Positions 10,995-19,081 of a stretch of 64,000 nt of DNA are shown here, in pieces. The DNA is from CBCOTE01 sp965112965 (GTDB lineage Bacteria > Desulfobacterota > Desulfovibrionia > Desulfovibrionales > Desulfovibrionaceae). The DNA is taken from NCBI GenBank assembly GCA_965112965.1, contig CBCOTE010000001.1, positions 62,001-126,000 of the forward strand. Direction: 5' to 3'. Made by a program: the position numbers and the translations under genes. The notes beneath the pieces are model-generated. The model worked only from the letters and a program-made list of their open reading frames with translations, did not search any database and was not told where the DNA came from. Positions within the stretch are counted from its first letter, which is position 1. Each line of letters opens with the position of its first letter.

Positions 10995-12305
10995 ATGATC
11001 ACACACGAGGAAGCACTCAACTATCACAGTCAAATTTATCGGGGAAAACTCGAGATTATGCCTGTCAAGCCTTGCAGCACCCAGAAAGAACTCTCCTTAG
11101 CTTACACCCCCGGAGTAGCCGCAGCCTGTCGGGCTATCGCAGCCGATCCCGACCAAGGCTGGGATCTGACCGGCCGCGGTAACCTAGTAGCGGTCATCTC
11201 TAACGGCACTGCTGTCCTGGGTCTGGGCAATATCGGCCCTTTGGCGGGCAAGCCAGTTATGGAAGGAAAAGGCGTCCTTTTCAAAATACTCGCCGATGTG
11301 GACGTCTACGACCTAAACATTCAGCAAAGCGACCCCGAAAAGATTGTCGAGTTCATCAAAATGCTCGAGCCTACCTTTGGTGGCATTAATATAGAAGACA
11401 TTAAAGCACCGGAATGCTTCATGATTGAACAGCGCTGCATCCAAGATATGGACATACCAATTTTCCATGACGATCAACACGGCACTGCGATCATCTCAGG
11501 CGCCGGTCTCTTAAACGCCTTGGAGATCATAGGCAAAAAGATCAAAGACATCAAAGTCGTGGTCTCCGGCGCCGGTGCCAGCGCCATAGCCTGTGCCACT
11601 TTTTACGTTAGCCTAGGTGTTCAGAGCAAAAACGTCTTCATGTTCGATTCAAAGGGGTTACTGCACAAAGGGCGGCTGGACCTGACCCCAGAAAAATTCT
11701 CCTTCGCCCATGACAAAAATTATGGTAACCTAACCCAGGTCATGGCCGGCGCTGACTGCTTTTTGGGCCTATCCGTAGCCGATGCCATCACCCCAGAGAT
11801 GGTCGCTTCCATGGGTAAACAACCCATCATCTTTGCCTGCGCTAATCCAGATCCCGAAATCCCGTACACTGTAGCCAAAAAAACTCGCCCCGACTGCATT
11901 ATGGCCACAGGTCGCTCAGATTTCCCAAACCAGATCAATAATGTCCTGGGCTTCCCGTTCATCTTTCGCGGAGCCCTGGATGTTCGGGCCCGTAAAATCA
12001 ATGAAGCCATGAAGGTCGCTGCAACCCAAGCCTTAGCCGCGCTGGCAAAGGAACCAGTACCAAATGAAATCAAGGCCGCCTACGGCGTCAATGATATGGA
12101 GTTCGGCATGGAATACATTATTCCCAAGCCATTCGATAATCGCGTCCTCGAATGGGAATCTACGGCTGTTGCCCAGGCGGCCATGGACACCGGCGTAGCT
12201 CAGCTACCAATCGCAGATCTGGGAGTTTACAAAGCCACCTTACGCAAGCGCCTAGCTGAATCCAAACGCCGCATAGCCGCGCATATCCGCTCCTACGGCT
12301 TATAA
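10995..12305 (+). CDS. malic enzyme (NAD(P)-dependent malate dehydrogenase, decarboxylating)
   Basis: Malic enzyme converts malate to pyruvate and CO2 with reduction of NAD or NADP, linking C4 acids to pyruvate. The 436-residue form has the short bacterial architecture without the phosphotransacetylase domain of long MaeB proteins. Visible motifs: SLAYTPGVAAACRAI (catalytic tyrosine), LFKILADVDVYDLNI (catalytic lysine segment), GGINIEDIKAPECF, the metal-binding FHDDQHGTA and the Rossmann loop VVSGAGASAIA. AAGGA about 8 bases before ATG 10995 supports the start. It stands alone between two deserts, which suggests selection for its own sake. Cofactor preference cannot be read safely. In a sulfate-reducer background it would route malate or fumarate carbon to pyruvate. 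Confidence 0.93.
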   Translation: MITHEEALNYHSQIYRGKLEIMPVKPCSTQKELSLAYTPGVAAACRAIAADPDQGWDLTGRGNLVAVISNGTAVLGLGNIGPLAGKPVMEGKGVLFKILADVDVYDLNIQQSDPEKIVEFIKMLEPTFGGINIEDIKAPECFMIEQRCIQDMDIPIFHDDQHGTAIISGAGLLNALEIIGKKIKDIKVVVSGAGASAIACATFYVSLGVQSKNVFMFDSKGLLHKGRLDLTPEKFSFAHDKNYGNLTQVMAGADCFLGLSVADAITPEMVASMGKQPIIFACANPDPEIPYTVAKKTRPDCIMATGRSDFPNQINNVLGFPFIFRGALDVRARKINEAMKVAATQALAALAKEPVPNEIKAAYGVNDMEFGMEYIIPKPFDNRVLEWESTAVAQAAMDTGVAQLPIADLGVYKATLRKRLAESKRRIAAHIRSYGL

Positions 12306-13267
12306 TCGTCCTTTCATGTCATTGCTCTCTCCTAAGTAATAGTAGGATGGGGCTTTTGTTGCCTCATAATGCTGGCCCGTGCATACTTTTTCCTTATCGC
12401 AATAACGCGATCTACTCATCGCGACACGTTAACAGCATAACGCTATTTTATATCATGTAAGATAAATAATAGACTTATAGCGTCTTTAAACTTTTTTATA
12501 ATTACTTTTTATTATTAAAAATTACTTTTTTTTATTTAGATGAATAAAAAAAATTTGAAGTTGTTGCATAAATAAATTATACTATGAATAACGACCGTAA
12601 TAAATAATTTGCAGCAATACTCTATTATTATACGGACAGATATAGGAGATAGTAATACACTATACATAGTAAGCAGACTAAAAAAATCAGTTATCGAAGC
12701 TGACTTAGTCAAAGCACCCCGTCATAGCTAAAATCGCTATGATAGCTATACCTCACACCTTCTAATATGAATAATCTATGCCTATATAACCATCTCCCCG
12801 TCCAAATTAACATTCAAAATCCGATATCTTGGTTTGAAAATTGATGATACAGGACACAAAAAAACGATCTAACCACCATCAGAATCATCTAGTATGCCCA
12901 GGATCTACTCAAAAAATCTACTCGGATAAGTTCATTAATTCTATATATATATTCTCCTGCATGCTACTGCCTTTGGCTCGCCTGGATTCAGTGAAATTAT
13001 ATATATAATTTCACTGAATCCAGGGTCGTGCATAATCTAAAGGATGGTTAGCAAGAAGAATATATCGACGACGGCCAATGAGGCAAAACCATCTGACCGC
13101 CTCCACTTCCTAAGGCAGTATTGAAACTAAGCCGAGACAATGAATAACTGAAAACTAGAACAATTCAGCAAAAACTTTTAACACGTAAATTCTTGATTAT
13201 TGATAAAAATTTTTAAAGATAAACGCTTTTTTCAAAAAAAGTTACTCACTTCTCCGTAGTATTAGTC
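12306..13267. other. non-coding region between malic enzyme and pheS 3' ends (candidate rearrangement junction)
   Basis: AT-rich and stop-rich. A weak hairpin (TCCTA/TAGGA around 12328-12345) followed by a short T-rich stretch may be a decayed terminator for the malic enzyme. The outstanding element is a perfect palindrome at 12981-13024, annotated separately. In relatives pheT would follow pheS here; instead nothing coding follows, which makes this stretch one candidate junction of an inversion. Confidence 0.6.
12981..13024. repeat. perfect 44-bp palindrome
   Basis: The sequence reads identically on both strands over 44 bases without a spacer: arms of 22 bases starting CCTGGATTCAGTGAAATTAT, with a TA-repeat centre. 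The first flanking bases on either side do not pair, so the ends are sharp. It lies 244 bases beyond the pheS stop. As RNA it could fold into a strong stem, but no T tract follows on either strand, so a simple terminator is not clearly supported. It could be a cruciform-prone site or the scar of a rearrangement. Confidence 0.9.
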
Positions 13268-14311
13268 TTAAAACCAACGTAAAAAACGAATGTCATTTTT
13301 GAAGAACATACGAATATCACCTATACCGTATTTGAGCATAGCAACACGTTCGACGCCAAGACCAAAAGCAAACCCGGTATAAATTTCCGGATCATAACCA
13401 ACGGCCTTAAAAACTTCAGGGCCAACCATACCACTACCCAAGATCTCTAACCAGCCGGTCTGCTTACAAACACGGCAAGAAAAACCTTGGAACAAGCCAG
13501 TACCACCACAGATAACACATGAAATATCCACTTCAGCGCTAGGCGCAGTAAAAGGAAAAAAACTGGGCCTGAACCGAAGACTAATATTAGTACCAAAAAA
13601 ATTATGGATAAATGCAGTGATGGTACCGCGCAAATCAGCCATGCTTATATCGGTATTCACTAAAAAACCTTCAACCTGATGGAACATAGGGGTATGGGTA
13701 AAATCTGAATCACGGCGATAAACCTTGCCCGGAGCAATAACGGCCACAGGTGGCTTACGAGCAAGCATAGTACGAACCTGCAAGGGCGAAGTGTGGGTAC
13801 GCAAAACAATGGAATTAGTGACATAAAACGTATCTTTTATGTCTCGGGCTGGATGCTCATCCGGAATATTTAAAGCCTCAAAGTTATAAAAATTCGTTTC
13901 CGCCTCGGGACCCGTGACAATTTCATAGCCTAATTCAGCAAAAAAGGTACAAATTTCCATTATAACAGCATTAATAGGATGCAAAGATCCTTGCCAAAAG
14001 GTTCGACCAGGCAGAGTGGGATCGAAATACTTGAAATCCTTGACGGACTGGTCAGCTTTAAGTGAACTTTTCGCATTGAGGAACAGGCCATCCAAAATAT
14101 TTTTAATTCGATTAACAGCCCGACCAGCAGCCGGACGTTCGTCCAAGGCCAACTTAGGCAAAAGAGCCACTATCTGGGCCAGTCGTCCATTGCGGCCAAA
14201 AAAATCAACTCGAATATTCTCAAGTGTGGCATCATCAGGGCAACCTTGAAGTGAAAATTCGAGCTCAAGGATAAGACGTTCAAGACTGACGTTAAAATCA
14301 AAGATAGACAT
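13268..14311 (-). CDS. pheS: phenylalanyl-tRNA synthetase alpha subunit
   Basis: PheS carries the class II catalytic core of the (alpha-beta)2 enzyme that charges tRNA-Phe. The 347-residue protein has an N-terminal coiled-coil region, then the core: HPINAVIMEICTFFAELGYE (motif 1 region), GPEAETNFYNFEALNIP, FHQVEGFLV (motif 2 region) and GFAFGLGVERVAMLKYGI (motif 3). The start ATG lies three bases after the rplT stop, consistent with coupling in the thrS-infC-rpmI-rplT-pheS transcript. Its partner pheT, normally immediately downstream, is at 46680 on the other strand. Both subunits look intact, so the enzyme should still assemble. Confidence 0.95.
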   Translation of the reverse strand: MSIFDFNVSLERLILELEFSLQGCPDDATLENIRVDFFGRNGRLAQIVALLPKLALDERPAAGRAVNRIKNILDGLFLNAKSSLKADQSVKDFKYFDPTLPGRTFWQGSLHPINAVIMEICTFFAELGYEIVTGPEAETNFYNFEALNIPDEHPARDIKDTFYVTNSIVLRTHTSPLQVRTMLARKPPVAVIAPGKVYRRDSDFTHTPMFHQVEGFLVNTDISMADLRGTITAFIHNFFGTNISLRFRPSFFPFTAPSAEVDISCVICGGTGLFQGFSCRVCKQTGWLEILGSGMVGPEVFKAVGYDPEIYTGFAFGLGVERVAMLKYGIGDIRMFFKNDIRFLRWF

Positions 14312-14314
14312 AAA

Positions 14315-14671
14315 CTAGATAGTGAGCTGAGCTTTAACAGTCTCCACGAGCTTAGCAAAGCTGTCCTTTTCGCATACGGCCAGATCGGCCAAAACCTTAC
14401 GATTAAGCTCAATGCCAGCCAGGGTCAAACCGTATATAAACTTACCATAAGACAAGCCAAACTCGCGAGCCGCAGCATTGATACGCATAATCCAAAGAGC
14501 ACGGAAATCGCGCTTGCGTTCCTTACGGCCGCGGAAAGCGTAAACTAAGCTACGCTCTACAGCTTCGCGAGCACTGCGATAGAGCTTACTACGGCCACCG
14601 CGATAACCTCTAGCTTGTTCTAAAAATTTTTTATGCCGCTTATGAACGGTTTTGCCTCTTTTAATACGCAT
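14315..14671 (-). CDS. rplT: 50S ribosomal protein L20
   Basis: L20 binds 23S rRNA and is needed for early 50S assembly; in several bacteria it also represses its own operon. The 118-residue protein has the usual length and the hallmark RGKTVHKRHKKFLEQARGYRG N-terminal tail, the AFRGRKERKRDFRALWIMRI block and the LNRKVLADLAV C-terminal segment. GGAG seven bases before the ATG fixes the start. It follows rpmI by 84 bases, space that could hold a regulatory structure, and precedes pheS by three bases. Confidence 0.97.
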   Translation of the reverse strand: MRIKRGKTVHKRHKKFLEQARGYRGGRSKLYRSAREAVERSLVYAFRGRKERKRDFRALWIMRINAAAREFGLSYGKFIYGLTLAGIELNRKVLADLAVCEKDSFAKLVETVKAQLTI

Positions 14672-14755
14672 AGTTTTTCTCCATAACTACATTCACCCCT
14701 ACACCCCATCAGATAGGATAAGCTGGTTCTATCATTGCTCAAAGTCTGCGGCCTA

Positions 14756-14953
14756 CTAGGCAAAAGGCAACATACGACGGACAGCCTTAATATTAGCGCT
14801 GTCCACCAAAGCTGCCTGGCTCAGACGTCGTTTACGACCGGCGGCCTTCTTAGTCAAAATATGGCGTAGATTCTGGCGTCGGCGTCGGAATTTACCTGAC
14901 CCAGTGACTGCAAAACGCTTAGCAGCGCACTTTCTCGTTTTAAGCTTTGGCAT
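14756..14953 (-). CDS. rpmI: 50S ribosomal protein L35
   Basis: A 65-residue basic protein of the 50S subunit. I start it at the ATG at 14953 (MPKLKTRKCAAKRF), which has AAGGA eight bases upstream; an in-frame ATG 27 bases earlier would add an unlikely leader. The family pattern is complete: KTRKCAAKRFAVTGSGKFRR, then the LRHILTKKAAGRKRRL core and a hydrophobic C-terminus. It lies between infC and rplT in the classical IF3 operon order. Confidence 0.95.
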   Translation of the reverse strand: MPKLKTRKCAAKRFAVTGSGKFRRRRQNLRHILTKKAAGRKRRLSQAALVDSANIKAVRRMLPFA

Positions 14954-15054
14954 AGTTAAGTTCCTTATCTGGGAACACAAAATTTTGCAAATTACAAAAC
15001 ATTTGTTTCATCCTTACAGCGGACTGACTAAACGGCGCACGGCAGGCTTATTGA

Positions 15055-15585
15055 TTATTTTGCCTTTTCTTTCTTCATCGAAGGAGTCAGAAACATATGT
15101 ATAGATCTCCCTTCAAAGCGTGGTTCCTGCTCTACTTTGGCAACGTCCTGGGTAATCTCAATGATCCTATAGAGCATGGCAAGGCCGCGGTCTTTATGTA
15201 CTATCTCGCGACCACGAAAAAAAACCGTCACCTTACAACGATCTCCGTCATTGATGAAACGTCGGATATGCTTAAGCTTGGTCTGAAAGTCATGTTCATC
15301 GGTCTTAGGTCGGACCTTGATTTCTTTTATTTGAATAACAGTCTGATGTTTTTTAGCTTCCTGCAGTTTTTTCTGCTGCTGGTATTTATATTTGCCATAA
15401 TCCATGATGCGACAGACCGGAGGATCAGCATTGAACGCAACCTCCACGAGATCAAGTCCCTGCTCCTCGGCCATACGCAGCGCCTCTTCTTTGGTCAGGA
15501 TTCCTAGTTGAGCTCCATCATCAGCAATGACCCTCAACTGACGGGCGCGAATCCTATGGTTGACATTGACCTGCGGTGCAGAAAT
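15055..15585 (-). CDS. infC: translation initiation factor IF-3 with AUU start
   Basis: IF3 binds the 30S subunit, prevents premature 50S joining and checks start-codon identity. No ATG, GTG or TTG begins the family-conserved N-terminus; the first such codon (TTG at 15537) would remove the conserved VNHRIRARQLRVI segment. Reading upstream in frame gives ATT at 15583-15585 (preceded by ATA), with AGGAGG 11 bases before ATT. That yields 176 residues, the normal length. An AUU start on infC is a known device by which IF3 represses its own synthesis. The ribosome-binding site and start lie inside the 3' end of thrS, so the genes overlap by about 32 bases. The body (MDYGKYKYQQQKKLQEAKK, KVRPKTDEHDFQTKLKHIRR) is typical. 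Confidence 0.9.
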   Translation of the reverse strand: MSAPQVNVNHRIRARQLRVIADDGAQLGILTKEEALRMAEEQGLDLVEVAFNADPPVCRIMDYGKYKYQQQKKLQEAKKHQTVIQIKEIKVRPKTDEHDFQTKLKHIRRFINDGDRCKVTVFFRGREIVHKDRGLAMLYRIIEITQDVAKVEQEPRFEGRSIHMFLTPSMKKEKAK

Positions 15586-17524
15586 TATAACGCATGCCTC
15601 CTCGCTTGAATGGTTCTTCGCATTCGGCCAGGATCAAAGCCACAGTCGCGGATAAGGTTTTGAGCCCTAAATTCTCCCCACTCTGCAGCCGAATATTAAC
15701 CCCACCGGCAGCCACTTCCTTGTCCCCTGCCACCAGAATATAAGGAATCTTCTCGAGCTGGGCCTCACGAACTTTGAAGCCAAGCTTTTCATTGCGTATA
15801 TCGACCTCCACACGCAATCCATGATCAGACAAGACGCGACAAACCTCTCCAACAAAAATATTCTGTGCATCGGTAACTGTCAGGATACGCACTTGTACCG
15901 GCGCCAACCATACAGGAAAAGCCCCGGCATAATGTTCGATGAGCATACCCAAAAAGCGCTCCACCGCCCCCAGAATTACCCGATGCAACATCACCGGCCG
16001 ACGACGCTCGCCACCTACATCTACATAGTACAAGTCAAAGCGTTCAGGCAAGGTAAAATCGCACTGGATAGTAGCGCACTGCCAGCGCCGTCCCAGGGCG
16101 TCCTTGAGCTTGACATCAATCTTGGGTCCGTAAAAAGCGCCATCTCCTGCATTGATAATAAATGGCATCCCTAGGGTACTCAGGGCCTGTGTGAGAACTG
16201 TAGTAGCTCGCTCCCAGTCTTCGTCGCTACCGATGGACTTCTCAGGTCGCGTAGAAAGTTCCAAATTATATTCGAAACCAAAAATAGACATGACATCCTG
16301 CACGAAGCTGATGATGCTCATAATCTCATCCAAGAGCTGATCCGGCCGGCAAAGAATGTGCGCGTCATCCTGAGTGAACTGACGCGCACGCAGCAAGCCG
16401 TGAAGCACGCCGGACTTCTCGTGCCGGTGCACCACACCAAGCTCAAAAAAACGCAAGGGTAAGTCTCGGTAACTACGCAGTCGCGAACGATAAATGAACA
16501 TATGCGCTAGGCAATTCATAGGCTTAATACCATAATCTTGCCCATCAATCTCAGTAAAATACATATTGTCGCGGTAATTATCATAATGCCCGGAACGCTC
16601 CCAGAGTTCACGTCTGAGGAGCTGTGGACCTTGGACGACCTGATAACCACGGCGCAGATGTTCCTTGCGTTCAAAGTCCTCTAAGATTGTACGGATTAAA
16701 GCACCTTTGGGATGCCAGACGACCATGCCAGCTCCGGCCTCATTATGAAAACTAAAAAGATCCAACTGAGCACCAAGTTTACGATGGTCGCGCCGGGCCA
16801 CTTCTTCCAAGTGGTAAAAATATTTCTTAAATGCTTTGTCGTTGGGAAAAGCGGTACCGTAGATACGCTGAAGCATAGGCCGACTCTCGTCACCACGCCA
16901 ATAAACACTAGCAACACTGGTGAGCGTGAAGGCTCGCAGTTGACCTGTCGAGACTAGATGCGGCCCACGGCAGAGATCCACAAAATGGCCATTTGTATAG
17001 ATAGAAACCTTGTTAGCACCAATGCCGTCCAGAATCTCCAGCTTGTAGGTCTCGCCTAGGCTGACAAAACGCTCAAAAGCCGCAGCCTTATCCAGTATCT
17101 CGCGCACGAAAGGCTGATCCTCAGCTACCACTTTACGCATCTCAGATTCTATAGCTGAAAGGTCATCCGGGGTAAATGGTTTAGGAGTATCGAAATCATA
17201 GTAGAACCCATGCTCAATAGCCGGGCCAAGAGCAATTTTGACCCCAGAAAAAAGCCTGCTCACAGCCGTGGCCATGATGTGCGCTGCGGAATGGCGCATG
17301 AACTCGATGCCTTTCTGACTGTCCTCGCTAATAGGTATCAAACGCCGACAACCAACTGGCACACACGTCCCGAGATCGAGATGGAGGACAGATCCATCTT
17401 CCAACTCGGCCTGACAAGCCAGGACGACCTTTAGCTGATTACCTGATAAACCCCAATTAAGCGCCTCGGCACAGGTGATGCCTAGCGTAAAAGTTATAGA
17501 CTTATCTTGGATGGCAATATCCAC
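15554..17524 (-). CDS. thrS: threonyl-tRNA synthetase
   Basis: ThrS charges tRNA-Thr and hydrolyses mischarged Ser-tRNA-Thr. About 656 residues, normal length. Domains in order: TGS (1-60), editing domain with the HSAAH motif near residue 78, VDLCRGPH, then the class II core with ELWERSGHYDNYRDNMYF, the zinc-site cysteine in KPMNCLAHMF, motif 2 around HRHEKSGVLHGLLRARQFTQ, motif 3 PVMLHRVILGAVERFLGMLI, and an anticodon-binding domain. Two GTG codons are possible starts; I prefer 17524, because AAGGG lies seven bases upstream, over 17530 where the spacing is one base. The last 20 residues diverge from the family and overlap infC. Confidence 0.95.
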   Translation of the reverse strand: MDIAIQDKSITFTLGITCAEALNWGLSGNQLKVVLACQAELEDGSVLHLDLGTCVPVGCRRLIPISEDSQKGIEFMRHSAAHIMATAVSRLFSGVKIALGPAIEHGFYYDFDTPKPFTPDDLSAIESEMRKVVAEDQPFVREILDKAAAFERFVSLGETYKLEILDGIGANKVSIYTNGHFVDLCRGPHLVSTGQLRAFTLTSVASVYWRGDESRPMLQRIYGTAFPNDKAFKKYFYHLEEVARRDHRKLGAQLDLFSFHNEAGAGMVVWHPKGALIRTILEDFERKEHLRRGYQVVQGPQLLRRELWERSGHYDNYRDNMYFTEIDGQDYGIKPMNCLAHMFIYRSRLRSYRDLPLRFFELGVVHRHEKSGVLHGLLRARQFTQDDAHILCRPDQLLDEIMSIISFVQDVMSIFGFEYNLELSTRPEKSIGSDEDWERATTVLTQALSTLGMPFIINAGDGAFYGPKIDVKLKDALGRRWQCATIQCDFTLPERFDLYYVDVGGERRRPVMLHRVILGAVERFLGMLIEHYAGAFPVWLAPVQVRILTVTDAQNIFVGEVCRVLSDHGLRVEVDIRNEKLGFKVREAQLEKIPYILVAGDKEVAAGGVNIRLQSGENLGLKTLSATVALILAECEEPFKRGGMRYNFCTAGQCQP

Positions 17525-17616
17525 GATCACACCCTTTTATATCCTGCGATCGATCGGAGATCTTCCAGCAGTCGTTCCATACTTGGAAGGTTAAGCCTCA
17601 CCGGTTGCCATCACTA

Positions 17617-17691
17617 TGGTAGGCGTGAGGAGAGTTGAACTCCTGACCCCCTGCACGTCAAGCAGGTGCTCTCCCACTGAGCTACACGCCT
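17617..17691 (-). tRNA. tRNA-Val (anticodon GAC)
   Basis: Folds as a complete cloverleaf on the minus strand: acceptor AGGCGTG/CACGCCT (7 bp), D stem GCTC/GAGC, anticodon stem CCTGC/GCAGG with loop TTGACGT giving anticodon GAC (valine GUC/GUU codons), five-base variable loop, T stem AGGAG/CTCCT with loop TTCAACT, discriminator A and an encoded CCA. Total 75 bases. It sits 93 bases upstream of thrS on the same strand, behind a consensus-like promoter, so it may be co-transcribed with the thrS-pheS operon. Confidence 0.97.
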
Positions 17692-17711
17692 CCAAAAAAA
17701 ATATTTTAAAA

Positions 17712-17740
17712 TATATACCAATACCGCCAACTTTTGTCAA
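17712..17740 (-). promoter_or_regulatory. consensus sigma70 promoter for tRNA-Val and probably thrS operon
   Basis: On the minus strand TTGACA (17735-17740) and TATATA (17712-17717) are spaced by exactly 17 bases, with the tRNA 5' end about 20 bases downstream of the -10 box. A perfect -35 in AT-rich, otherwise decayed DNA is unlikely to persist without selection. Confidence 0.75.
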
Positions 17741-18297
17741 GTATAATCTATTGGCTACATACACCAAAACGTCCATTAATAAGACAAAATAGTCATCCAA
17801 TATAATATACCATGCAAAATATTGATATTACGATACTTTTATCATATTATACCGCCTTAATCCTTATAAATTTTATAATCAAGCCAAAAAAATAATATTG
17901 GCCCGAACTCTCCAGTTGGGTTCAAAAAAAATAGTAACAGCAGATACTGCCCCCCACCCATTGTCAACCGCGGCACTATTATCACTCTCAGCGCATAGAC
18001 GGTATCCAATTAAACAAAATAACACTACCGTAAAATATAAAAAATCACTACAAATACGATGATACACAAACCACACCCTGGCCTATTAAAATACCTTCCG
18101 CAATAATTATGGTAGCCAATATCACCTAGGCAAATGTGACGACACCATCTCCTCCCTGTTCACTTACGCTCAGAGTAAAAATCTATAAAAATGCTTGGAA
18201 ATATTTATAAGATGCGCTAAGGAATCTTCGTTAGCCATCAAATGCTTCATTCTTTAATTACGACACACACATGCCATGCTCTACCACCCCTTGAGGA
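17741..18297. other. non-coding region between tRNA-Val promoter and rlpA pseudogene
   Basis: AT-rich, stops in all frames, several A6-A7 runs. I see no motif, repeat or gene remnant that I can name. Confidence 0.5.
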
Positions 18298-19081
18298 ATG
18301 CCCTGTGCAACCGGCCAGCCATCTTATCTGTTTATTTTTTTGGTTTTATCCTTAATAATCTTATCCATAGATAAAAAAGCTACGGCCCAGAACCCATCTA
18401 CGACTATGACGACTAAAATACTAGCCAGATCGTCTCAGGCTACAGCCGATAAAATCAAGGTATTCCTCTGGCCATGCTCCAGGCCGCCAAAGTAAAGAAC
18501 ATCATTCAGACTCATAATTCCAAATACCAAGAGGATGGTCTAGTCGGCGTGTTAGCCGAGACCGCTGATGGCAAGGCTACGGCCAGTGGCGAGCCTTATA
18601 GAAAGGATACTATGACCGCCCGCCGCTATCTACCTCTGGGCGCCATAGTCAAAGTGACGGCGAAGCAAAACAGTAAGGTTATAGACGTGCGTATCAATGA
18701 CCGCGGTCCTTTCCGGACCCATTGCGTATCCTAGATCTGTCTCAGGCCGCGGCCACAGCCCTGGGCATAGACTGCAAAGTTCCAGCCGTACGTATCGAGG
18801 CTCTGAGCGAGATCTCTAGCGTAGTCAAGAACGACTTTGAAGGCGCTTTCTGCATCCAGGTCGGTGTCTTTAAGGACACGGCTAACGCCAAAGCCGCGTA
18901 CGATGCCCTGCTTAAGAAGCACCTGCCAAGTCGTATGATCCAAATTACCACCAAAAAAACACTATTCAAAATCCAAGCAGGAAACTACCTCTCTTTGTCC
19001 AAAACTAAGGAGGTCCTAGCCTGGATCATTATTATTGACCACCCCGGATCTTTCATAGCGGCCGAATGCGGCCAACCTTAG
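18298..19081 (+). pseudogene. rlpA: frameshifted RlpA-like septal murein transglycosylase with SPOR domain
   Basis: Three reading frames together spell one RlpA protein, an exported enzyme that cleaves denuded glycan strands at division sites. Frame 1 from 18298 gives a start and a signal-peptide-like hydrophobic run (LFIFLVLSLIILSI). Frame 2, from about 18474, gives the double-psi barrel: ATASGEPYRKDTMTARRYLP followed by VIDVRINDRGPF. It hits a stop just after 18720, and frame 3 resumes with RILDLSQAAATALGID and a SPOR peptidoglycan-binding domain (FCIQVGVFKDTANAKAAYDA) to 19081. The second break falls exactly inside the conserved NDRGPF...DL motif, so two frameshifts are needed to restore one protein. 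Reads as a recent pseudogene; a programmed shift or sequencing error cannot be excluded. Confidence 0.85.

Noticed and set aside
18474..19081. Programmed ribosomal frameshift in rlpA
   Set aside because: No clear slippery sequence with a following stem was visible at the break, and an earlier second frame change makes decay the simpler reading.
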